From Cucumibacter marinus DSM 18995 (GTDB lineage: Bacteria > Pseudomonadota > Alphaproteobacteria > Rhizobiales > Devosiaceae): a DNA stretch of 64,000 nt. Positions within the stretch are counted from its first letter, which is position 1; each line of letters opens with the position of its first letter. The notes beneath the pieces are model-generated. The model saw nothing but the letters and a program-made list of their open reading frames with translations, made no database searches and was not told the DNA's origin. The position numbers were made by a program, and so were the translations under genes. The DNA lies in NCBI RefSeq assembly GCF_000429865.1, contig NZ_KE386979.1, positions 189,572-253,571 on the forward strand. Reading direction: 5' to 3'. This document shows positions 18,765 through 27,607 of the stretch, in pieces.

Positions 18765-20125
18765 ATGACCGACATCCGGCTATATAACACCCTGACCCGC
18801 AGCAAGGAGCGGTTCACCCCGCTCGATCCCGCGAATGTCCGGATGTATGTCTGCGGGCCGACGGTCTACGACTTCGCCCATATCGGCAATGCGCGTCCGG
18901 CGATCGTCTTCGACGTGTTGTTTCGCCTGCTGACCGAGGTCTATGGCGGCGATCACGTGACCTATGTGCGCAACGTCACCGACGTTGACGACAAGATCAA
19001 TGCGCGCGCCGCCGAGCGCGGTGTCGATATCCGTACGATCACCGAGGAAACACTGGCCCAGTATCGCGCCGATATGGGGGCGCTGGGGTGCCTTCAGCCG
19101 ACCGTCGAACCGCGGGCGACAGAGCATATCGGCGAGATGGTGGCGATGATCGACAAGCTGATTGCCGATGGTCACGCCTATGTCGCGGACGACCATGTAC
19201 TGTTCGAGACCGCCTCGATGGCCGATTATGGAAAGCTCTCGAACCGCGCGCTCGACGAGATGATCGCGGGGGCACGTGTGGAGGTGGCAAGTTACAAGAA
19301 AGCGCCGACCGATTTCGTGCTCTGGAAACCCTCCAGGGATGGTGAGCCGGGCTGGCCGTCGCCGGGCGGCATAACGGTCGAGGGACGCCCGGGCTGGCAT
19401 ATCGAATGCTCGGCGATGAGCGAGCGCTATCTCGGGGAGACCTTCGACATTCATGGCGGGGGGATCGACCTCATTTTCCCGCATCATGAAAACGAGATCG
19501 CACAGTCGCGCTGTGCCCATGGCGGCGCGCCGATGGCGCAAGTATGGATGCATAACGGCTTCCTGCAGATCGAAGGCGAGAAGATGTCGAAGAGCCTCGG
19601 CAACTTCTTCACGGTTCGCGAACTGCTCGACACCGATCATTTCGGCGGCCGCAAATGGCCGGGCGAAGTGCTGCGGCTCGCCATGCTGATGTCCCATTAT
19701 CGCGAACCGATCGACTTCGCTGTCGCCAAGCTCGAAGAGGCCGTTTCCATCCTCGACCGCTGGGAGCGGGCGGCCAAGTCTGCGGGTGCTTCCACCGGCG
19801 CCGTCGATCAGACCTTTCTCGACGCGCTGGCCGATGACCTGTCGACGCCCCTGGCGATTGCCCGCGTGCATGAGTTGATGAACAACCCCGATACTGTACC
19901 GGCGGCGCTGGCGAGCCTTGAACTGATCGGTATCGATCCGGTCCGCGAGGCGGCCGTGGATGCCAATGTTGAAGCGCGTATCGAGGCGCGGCTGGCCTGC
20001 CTGATGAACAAGGATTTCGAGACCGCCGACAAGATCCGCGACGACCTTGCGGGCGAGGGGATCGTGTTGATGGACTACAAGGATCCGGAAACCGGTGCGC
20101 GGCGCACAAAATGGGAGATGAAGCG

Positions 20126-20129
<4 letters not shown>
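18765..20129 (+). CDS. cysS: cysteine--tRNA ligase
   Basis: 454 residues. A class I synthetase that charges tRNA-Cys. The zinc-ligand Cys30 lies in YVCGPTVYD, the HIGH motif is HIGN (39-42), the second zinc Cys lies in HIECSAMS and HHENEIAQ, and the KMSKS motif is in [13 protein letters not shown] 18765 is preferred over the GTG one codon upstream. It heads a tight run: its TGA overlaps the ATG of the GFA gene, and four more genes follow with gaps of 14 bp or less. Confidence 0.97.
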
Positions 20130-21548
<1,419 letters not shown>

Positions 21549-21549
21549 G

Positions 21550-22032
21550 ATGAGCGAAGTGAGGACAGGCGGTTGTCAGTGCGGGGCAGTCCGGTATCGG
21601 GCCAGCTCGCTGGTGGATAATTCCCATGTGTGTCACTGCCGCATGTGCCAGAAGGCCAGTGGCAGTTTTTTCGCGGCGCTGGTGGGTGTTCCGCTGACGG
21701 ACTTTGAATGGACGCGCGGCGCTCCGCAGGTCTTCAAAAGCTCGGCCCATGTCGAGCGCGGTTTTTGCGGGCAATGCGGAACGCCACTGTCCTTCCGGCA
21801 CGACGAAAGCCAGCACATCTCGATGACCATCGGCTCATTCGATCACCCCGAGACCATTCCGCTGGCCTATCAGCTCGGCATGGAAGCCCGTTTGCCGCAG
21901 ATCGACCAACTGGCCGATCTCAAGCATTTCGGTACGACAGAAGATGTGGATGCGGATGGCGCTGCCGCCATCAAGGCCAGCAATCGTCAGCACCCCGATC
22001 ACGACACGGCGGAATGGCCGCCGCAACACTGA
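21550..22032 (+). CDS. GFA-fold zinc protein, copy 2
   Basis: 160 residues from the ATG at 21550, one base after the pip stop. Zinc cysteines are Cys9-x-Cys11, Cys28-x-Cys30-x2-Cys33 and Cys73-x2-Cys76, the same spacing as copy 1. The shared core CHCRMCQKA-x-GSF and the C-terminal QHPDHDT mark a duplication, but the mid-regions have diverged, so it is not recent. Function unknown beyond the fold. cimA follows 14 bp later. Confidence 0.9.
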   Translation: MSEVRTGGCQCGAVRYRASSLVDNSHVCHCRMCQKASGSFFAALVGVPLTDFEWTRGAPQVFKSSAHVERGFCGQCGTPLSFRHDESQHISMTIGSFDHPETIPLAYQLGMEARLPQIDQLADLKHFGTTEDVDADGAAAIKASNRQHPDHDTAEWPPQH

Positions 22033-22046
22033 CCAGGACCTCACCG

Positions 22047-23663
22047 ATGGCAAAAGACCGCCTCTATTTGTTCGACACGACCCTTCGCGACGGTGCGCAG
22101 ACCGCGGGCATCGAGTTCTCCATCGAGGACAAGATCGCGATTGCGAACATGCTTGACGCGCTCGGGATCGACTATGTCGAGGGCGGTTATCCGGGTGCGA
22201 ATGTGGTCGATTCCGGCTTTTTCGAGAAGAAGCGGACCAGGAACGCCGTTTTCACCGCCTTTGGCATGACCAAGCGGGCGGGGCGGTCGGCCTCGAACGA
22301 CCCGGGTCTGCAGGCGATCCTGACCTCGGCGGCGGATGCTACCTGTTTCGTCGCCAAGGCCTGGGATCACCAGGTCGAAATGGCGCTCGGGATCACGCCC
22401 GAGGAAAACCTCGAGGCGATCCGCGACACGATCCGGGCGGCGGCCGAGGCGGGCAAAGAGCCGATGCTCGATTGCGAGCACTTTTTCGACGGCTACAAGG
22501 CCAATGCGGGCTATGCGCTTTCCTGCGTGACGGCGGCGCTCGAGGCCGGTGCCCGCTGGGTTGTGCTGTGCGACACCAATGGCGGCACGTTGCCCTCGGA
22601 GATCGAGGAGATCGTCACAGCAGTGATGAAGGTGGCGCCGGGTGACAAGCTCGGCATCCATGCGCATAACGATACCGAACATGCGGTGGCCAATTCTCTG
22701 GCGGCCGTGCGGGCGGGGGTGCGGCAGATCCAGGGTACGCTCAACGGCATCGGCGAGCGTTGCGGGAACGCCAATCTGATCTCGATCATTCCGACCCTGA
22801 TGCTCAAATCGCCCTATCGCGAGCGGTTCGAACTGGGGCTGGATGCGGAAAAGCTCACCGAGATCACCCATGTTTCGCGGGCGTTCGACGAGTTGCTCAA
22901 CCGTGCACCCCGGCGGCAGGCGCCTTATGTCGGCGCTTCGGCCTTTGTCACCAAGGCGGGGATTCACGCCTCGGCCATCGCCAAGGACCCGGCAAGCTAT
23001 GAGCATGTCGATCCGGCTCTTGTGGGCAATGCCCGCAATGTCATGGTTTCGCAGCAAGCGGGCAAATCGAACCTGATCGCCGTGCTGGCGCGGGCCGGGA
23101 TCGAGGTCGACAAGGCGGACCCGAAGCTCGACCGGTTGTTGCGAGAGGTGAAAGAGCGCGAGGCGCGCGGCTATTCCTACGACAATGCGGATGCGTCGTT
23201 CTCGATCCTGGCGCGGCGTGTGCTCGGGCAGGTGCCGGACTATTTCAAGGTCGTCAGCTACCGCACGACGGTCGAGCGCCGGTTCAATGCGCGTGGCGAA
23301 TTGATCACCATGTCCGAGGCGGTGGTGAAAATCGATGTCGAGGGCGAGATGTTCATGTCGGTTGCCGAGGGCAATGGCCCGGTCAACGCGCTCGATCTCG
23401 CCATGCGCAAGGATTTGGGAAAATACTCCTCGCGGATCGACGATCTCGAACTGGTCGACTTCAAGGTGCGTATCCTGGACGGTGGCACGGGCGCGGTCAC
23501 CCGTGTACTGATTGAGAGCCGGGATGGAGACGGTGAGCGCTGGTTTACCGTGGGAGTCTCGCCCAATATCATTGATGCGTCTTTCGAGGCGCTATATGAC
23601 TCGGTCACTTACAAGCTTCTCAAGACCGAGGGCGCACCGGGCTCCGAACGCCTCACGGCTTGA
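22047..23663 (+). CDS. cimA: citramalate synthase
   Basis: 538 residues. It condenses pyruvate and acetyl-CoA to (R)-citramalate, a threonine-independent entry to isoleucine synthesis. The catalytic TIM barrel starts YLFDTTLRDGAQT (metal and substrate ligands). It contains HAHNDTEHAVANSL and GTLNGIGERCGNANL. A C-terminal LeuA-type dimerisation/regulatory domain (about 400-530) is present and would allow isoleucine feedback. The sequence is of the longer CimA type rather than 2-isopropylmalate synthase; the first acyl-site residues (QTAGIEFS) support this. It ends the cysS run. Confidence 0.93.
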   Translation: MAKDRLYLFDTTLRDGAQTAGIEFSIEDKIAIANMLDALGIDYVEGGYPGANVVDSGFFEKKRTRNAVFTAFGMTKRAGRSASNDPGLQAILTSAADATCFVAKAWDHQVEMALGITPEENLEAIRDTIRAAAEAGKEPMLDCEHFFDGYKANAGYALSCVTAALEAGARWVVLCDTNGGTLPSEIEEIVTAVMKVAPGDKLGIHAHNDTEHAVANSLAAVRAGVRQIQGTLNGIGERCGNANLISIIPTLMLKSPYRERFELGLDAEKLTEITHVSRAFDELLNRAPRRQAPYVGASAFVTKAGIHASAIAKDPASYEHVDPALVGNARNVMVSQQAGKSNLIAVLARAGIEVDKADPKLDRLLREVKEREARGYSYDNADASFSILARRVLGQVPDYFKVVSYRTTVERRFNARGELITMSEAVVKIDVEGEMFMSVAEGNGPVNALDLAMRKDLGKYSSRIDDLELVDFKVRILDGGTGAVTRVLIESRDGDGERWFTVGVSPNIIDASFEALYDSVTYKLLKTEGAPGSERLTA

Positions 23664-23711
23664 TCTTCAGGCAGGCGGATCGACCCCGGCCCACTCTCGG
23701 AGAGACCAAGG

Positions 23712-26700
23712 GTGCCTCGAGAGGTCAAGGAGGTCGTTCTGTCCAACCCGCCGGCAAAATCGAAAACCGTCGCCATCGCCATCGGCGCGGGCTTAGCCAC
23801 CACCGCCCTGGTTGCGGTCATCCTGGTCACCCCGGTCTTCCAGTATTGCTCGGATCTCGATGCCCCCTTCGGGCAGTGCGTCAGCTCGAAGATATTCGGG
23901 TCAGCGGATGACTCCTCGAGCCAGGCAGGTGACGAGGTCGAGACCGCGCCGGCAATGGATGTTGCCGATACGGAAAATGATGACGCGGCCGATGATGCGC
24001 CAGAGCCCGCTCCCGCCACCGAGGAAGTGGCCGAAGAGCCGGGTCTGATCGCGCCGGCCTATGACATTCTGCTGGTGCAGCCCGACGGATCGATGGTCGC
24101 GGCGGGGCGGACCTCGCCCGGCGCCACGGTCACCTTCATGGCCGATGGGGAAGAGCTGGGCAGCGTCGAGGCCGACAATGCCGGCGAATTTGCCTTCACT
24201 CCCGATGAGCCATTGCCGGTCGGCGGGTTCGAACTGACCACGAGAGCCGATCTTGGCGAAGGTCAGTCCATCGCCGGCGCCAAGCCCTATATCGTTCTGA
24301 TCGAGCCCGAGCGCACCGAACAGGCGATCGTGATGGAATCCGAGCCGGGCAAGGCCAGCGAGATCCTGCAGGGTCTGATCGCGCCCGAGCCGATCGTGAC
24401 CGCGGAAGCCGATATCGAGGATCCGCTCGAAGGCGCCGATGAATCCGATACAACGGCTGCCCCTGATTTGGCAGAGGCCGAAGAGACCCCCGCCGAAGCT
24501 GCGGCTGGCCCTGATGAAGCGGTTGAACAAGAAGAGCCTGCTGCCGAAGCGCCCGCTGCAGCGGAAGAGGCGCCTGAGATCGTTCCGACGCCTGAAGAAA
24601 CCGTTGGCGAGGCCGAAGAGCCTGCGGCTGATGAGGCTACGGACGATGTGGCGTCAGAAGAGCCGACTGCGGACGAGCCAGTGGTCCAAGAGCCGGCAGA
24701 TGAAGAACCGGCAGATGAAGAGCCGATAGTTGAAGAGCCGGCGACCGCCGACGAGCCTGCTCCGGCCACAGAGTCCGTACAAGAACCTGCGGCCACTGAT
24801 GAATCCGAAACGCAGCTCGCCGGAACCGATGAGGCAGCGACGCCCGAATCCGGCGACACCGAGGTGATGGAACTCGCCGACGTGCCGGAAGAGGCGGTCA
24901 CGCTGCCCGAGGAACCGGAACAGGCAACGGCTTTGCCGGAGATCGTTCTGCCGCCCTCGATTGACGCCATCGAGATCGATGGCACCCGCAATTTCTTTGC
25001 CGGCGGGGGACCGGTTGGCGGGATTGTGCGGCTTTATGTCGACAATCGCTTTGTCGGCGATGCGCTGGTCGCCGGCGGGCGCTGGCTGGTCGAGGCCGAG
25101 AACGTTTTGACCGCTCCGAGCCAGCGCGTGCGTGCTGATCTGATCGATCCGGAAACGGCTTCTGTCGAAGCGCGGGCAGAAGTCAATTTCGTCATCGAAC
25201 AGCTGCCTGGCCTTGATGCCGGTGCCGAACCGCAGGTCGCTGAAGCCGCGCCGACGGCGGATGAATCTAAAGCGATCGAGGACGAACCTATCGAGGTTGC
25301 TGAAGCCGATCCGGGTGTCGCCGGGGAAGAACCGGCGAGCGCGGAAGACACTGTTGCGGAAGACGAACCGCTGGTGATCGCGGAGGCGGAAGACGTGCCT
25401 GCGGTGACCGACGCGGAAGACACGGGTGCGGGCGAGCAACCGCAAGAGCCTGTCCCGGCTGACGAAGACACGTCTGCCCAAGACACGCCTGTCGAAGACA
25501 CGCCTGCCCAAGACACGCCTGCCGAAGACATTGTGAGCGCGGACGCCGAAACGGCGGCGCCTGAGCTGGCCGAGCCAGAGCTGGCTGAGCCCGGGGCCAC
25601 GGCGGTTGACGCAACTGAGGCCGAGGCCGCGCCGGAGCCCGTTATTGACGAAAAGCCTGAACCGGGGGAAGCGGATACCGCGGGTGCAGCCGACACGGTT
25701 GCCGACAAACCCGATGAGGTGGAAGAGCCTGTCGATGCGCCTGCAAGCCAGGCGCCGGATGCCCAGCAGCCTGAAGCTGATGAGCCTGCCGTTCAGGCGC
25801 CAGAGACTGAAGCGCCGGCCGAGCCTTCTGAGGAGGAAGAACGGATCGTTCTGGCCGAGAACGACGCCGGAACGGCGCAAGCCGACATGGTCCCGGAGGC
25901 CGATCAGGCGGAAGTGTCCGAGGAACCGGCTACTGAGACCGAAGCGCCGCAGAATGCCCCTGATGAAGGGGCGGTCGCGCCGGAAGAAAGCGTGACACAA
26001 GAGGCGCCCGTTGAGACCGAAACGGTTGCGCAGCCGGTTGAACAGCAATCCGTCGAGCAGCCTGACGAGGCGATCGAGGAAGCGACAACGCCGGCTAATG
26101 AGCCGGTTGTCGCGCCCGAGACCGCGAATGAGCAAGAGGCAGAGCCGGAGGCGCAAACCCCGGCCCGCCAGGCCATCGAGGAAATGCTGGCCGAAGACCA
26201 AGAGGCCGCCGATACGGCCGCTAACGCGGTGCAAGGCGAAGAACCTCAGCCCGTGACTGGGCCAGAACCGGAAGCAATTTCTGCGCCTGCGGATGAACCT
26301 TCCGAGACCGTCGCGGCGGAGCCGACAGATCAGCCCGCCCTGGGGAATGATGCGGCAACCGCGGAAGAGCCCGCACCTGCACAGGATGCGGTGCCGGTCG
26401 AAGACGCTGCCCCCGCTGAACCGGTGGTGCCCGAGGAGACTCGTATCGCCGAAGCGGCGCCCGAGCCGGCGGCCGGCGCCGAGGATGTGGTCGAACCCGA
26501 GGTCGCATCGGAAGAAGAAGCGCCGCTCGTGGTGGCTGAGGCCGATGTGCCCGAGCCGGCCATGGAAGAGCCGGCCATGGAAGAGCCGGTCATGGAAGAG
26601 CCGGTGATTGAAGAACCGGAAGCTGTGATCGAGGAAGAGGCACAGGGCGAATCCGAGCCGGAAGCCTTGCCGGCCGAAGATGCGGCAACACAAGCCGAGG

Positions 26701-27209
26701 AGGCTGTCGAGGAAGCCGCACCGGTCGTAACAGCTGAGGTGGGATCGGAAGTCACCGAACCGTCTGCGGACGAGGCCGTGGAACAAGCGTCTGTCGTTGA
26801 AGACGAGCCTGGAGCTGAACAAGAGCCGATGCAGCTTGCGGACACCCCGTCCGTCACCACCTTGCCCGAGACGGAAGGCACCGAGACACCCTCGGTTACC
26901 GAACTCGCACCGGCGGAAGGTGCTGGCGAGAGGATCGGCGAGGGCGCACAAGAGTCCGCGCAGGACGACGTGCCCACCTTGACCGCGATTGCCGTCGGCG
27001 ATCCCGAGGATCAGCGGTTTGTTTCCGGCAAGGCGATTATTCGGCGAGGCGACAATCTGTGGACCATTGCGCGCCGCGTTTATGGCCGCGGTATTCGCTA
27101 CACGACGATCTACCAGGCCAATCAGAGCCAGATCCGCGACCCGGACCTGATTTTCCCCGGTCAGGTGTTCGATCTTCCCGATGAGGTGCTGGAAAGAGAT
27201 GGCGGCTAG
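23712..27209 (+). CDS. giant acidic LysM protein with Ig-like modules, inner-membrane anchored
   Basis: 1165 residues. The order is: a short basic start, one membrane helix (about 19-43), two Cys just outside it (46, 56), an acidic spacer, an Ig-like module (about 114-195, ATVTFMADGEELGSVEADN), a long Glu/Ala/Pro-rich stretch (235-410), a second Ig-like module (414-497, GGIVRLYVDNRFVGDALVAG), about 600 more Glu/Pro/Ala-rich residues, and a C-terminal LysM (about 1107-1157, IIRRGDNLWTIARRVYG). The layout implies an anchored, extended periplasmic rod that holds peptidoglycan at its tip. The GTG at 23712 has GGAGAG 7 nt upstream. A perfect AAGGAGG at 23727-23733 followed by an in-frame CTG at 23739 is an alternative. 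LysM proteins of this general layout occur in Hyphomicrobiales without known function. Confidence 0.85.
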   Translation: MPREVKEVVLSNPPAKSKTVAIAIGAGLATTALVAVILVTPVFQYCSDLDAPFGQCVSSKIFGSADDSSSQAGDEVETAPAMDVADTENDDAADDAPEPAPATEEVAEEPGLIAPAYDILLVQPDGSMVAAGRTSPGATVTFMADGEELGSVEADNAGEFAFTPDEPLPVGGFELTTRADLGEGQSIAGAKPYIVLIEPERTEQAIVMESEPGKASEILQGLIAPEPIVTAEADIEDPLEGADESDTTAAPDLAEAEETPAEAAAGPDEAVEQEEPAAEAPAAAEEAPEIVPTPEETVGEAEEPAADEATDDVASEEPTADEPVVQEPADEEPADEEPIVEEPATADEPAPATESVQEPAATDESETQLAGTDEAATPESGDTEVMELADVPEEAVTLPEEPEQATALPEIVLPPSIDAIEIDGTRNFFAGGGPVGGIVRLYVDNRFVGDALVAGGRWLVEAENVLTAPSQRVRADLIDPETASVEARAEVNFVIEQLPGLDAGAEPQVAEAAPTADESKAIEDEPIEVAEADPGVAGEEPASAEDTVAEDEPLVIAEAEDVPAVTDAEDTGAGEQPQEPVPADEDTSAQDTPVEDTPAQDTPAEDIVSADAETAAPELAEPELAEPGATAVDATEAEAAPEPVIDEKPEPGEADTAGAADTVADKPDEVEEPVDAPASQAPDAQQPEADEPAVQAPETEAPAEPSEEEERIVLAENDAGTAQADMVPEADQAEVSEEPATETEAPQNAPDEGAVAPEESVTQEAPVETETVAQPVEQQSVEQPDEAIEEATTPANEPVVAPETANEQEAEPEAQTPARQAIEEMLAEDQEAADTAANAVQGEEPQPVTGPEPEAISAPADEPSETVAAEPTDQPALGNDAATAEEPAPAQDAVPVEDAAPAEPVVPEETRIAEAAPEPAAGAEDVVEPEVASEEEAPLVVAEADVPEPAMEEPAMEEPVMEEPVIEEPEAVIEEEAQGESEPEALPAEDAATQAEEAVEEAAPVVTAEVGSEVTEPSADEAVEQASVVEDEPGAEQEPMQLADTPSVTTLPETEGTETPSVTELAPAEGAGERIGEGAQESAQDDVPTLTAIAVGDPEDQRFVSGKAIIRRGDNLWTIARRVYGRGIRYTTIYQANQSQIRDPDLIFPGQVFDLPDEVLERDGG
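24690..24734 (+). repeat. 15-bp tandem repeat, three units, in the LysM gene
   Basis: Three consecutive 15-bp units of the GAGCCGGCAGATGAA type encode the pentapeptide EPADE/EPIVE. The last unit has diverged. Confidence 0.85.
25464..25523 (+). repeat. 15-bp tandem repeat, four units, in the LysM gene
   Basis: Four 15-bp units of the GAAGACACGCCTGCC type differ at only a few bases and encode EDTSA/QDTPV/EDTPA/QDTPA; a partial fifth follows. Confidence 0.9.
26553..26612 (+). repeat. 15-bp tandem repeat, four units, in the LysM gene
   Basis: Four 15-bp units of the GAGCCGGCCATGGAA type, the first two identical, encode EPAME/EPAME/EPVME/EPVIE. The near-identity points to recent slippage. Confidence 0.9.
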
Positions 27210-27248
27210 GCTGGCCGGCAGGGCTTGTCCTGCCGCCTGATAAGTTTT

Positions 27249-27264
27249 ATCGTAAGAATACGAT
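27249..27264 (+). promoter_or_regulatory. ArsR operator overlapping its own start codon
   Basis: A perfect inverted repeat, ATCGTA (27249-27254), a 4-bp spacer, and TACGAT (27259-27264), includes the first two bases of the ATG at 27263. It lies in the only gap before the ArsR-Atm1 operon. ArsR/SmtB dimers bind such AT-containing dyads over the promoter and release on metal binding. That this ArsR binds here is inferred. Confidence 0.65.
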
Positions 27265-27607
27265 GAACGAAGACCACGTCTCCACGCCCGAGGATGAAAT
27301 GCTGGCCGGCGCGCTCAAGGCGCTCGGCCATCCGGCACGTCTTGCCATCATGCGTGTTCTTGCGGAGCAATCCCGGCAGTGCTGCTGCGGGGAAGTCACC
27401 CACAAGCTCCCTCTTGCCCAGTCCACCGTGTCCCAGCACCTCAAGGTGTTGCTTGATGCCGGGCTGATCGAACGGCATCCCGATGGCACGCGCAACCGTT
27501 ATTGCCTGTGTTCCCAGCGGATCGCCATGCTGCGCGAGCGGCTCGGCGAAGCGCTTGACGGCCTTGGCGGAATAACGGCGGAGACCACAACAGCAAAGGC
27601 CGGCTGA
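27263..27607 (+). CDS. ArsR/SmtB family metal-responsive repressor
   Basis: 114 residues. The winged helix-turn-helix is complete: ALKALGHPARLAIMRVLAEQ, then the recognition helix AQSTVSQHLKVLLDAGLIE and the wing HPDGTRNRYCL. Cys40, 41 and 42 stand where ArsR/SmtB proteins carry the alpha-3 metal site, and Cys81/Cys83 lie in the wing/C-terminal part, so a thiol-rich metal or persulfide sensor is likely. The ATG at 27263 overlaps the palindrome and has no ribosome-binding site. The in-frame ATG at 27299 has GAGG 7 nt upstream and would give a 102-residue protein that still holds the whole domain. The stop overlaps the Atm1 ATG (TGATG). Confidence 0.92.
   Translation: MNEDHVSTPEDEMLAGALKALGHPARLAIMRVLAEQSRQCCCGEVTHKLPLAQSTVSQHLKVLLDAGLIERHPDGTRNRYCLCSQRIAMLRERLGEALDGLGGITAETTTAKAG

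Noticed and set aside
24654-26951. 765-codon open frame on the minus strand inside the LysM gene
   Set aside because: Its Arg/Leu/Gly-rich product is the mirror of GAA/GCC/CCG-rich codons on the plus strand, where stops rarely arise. No domain or ribosome-binding site is visible.
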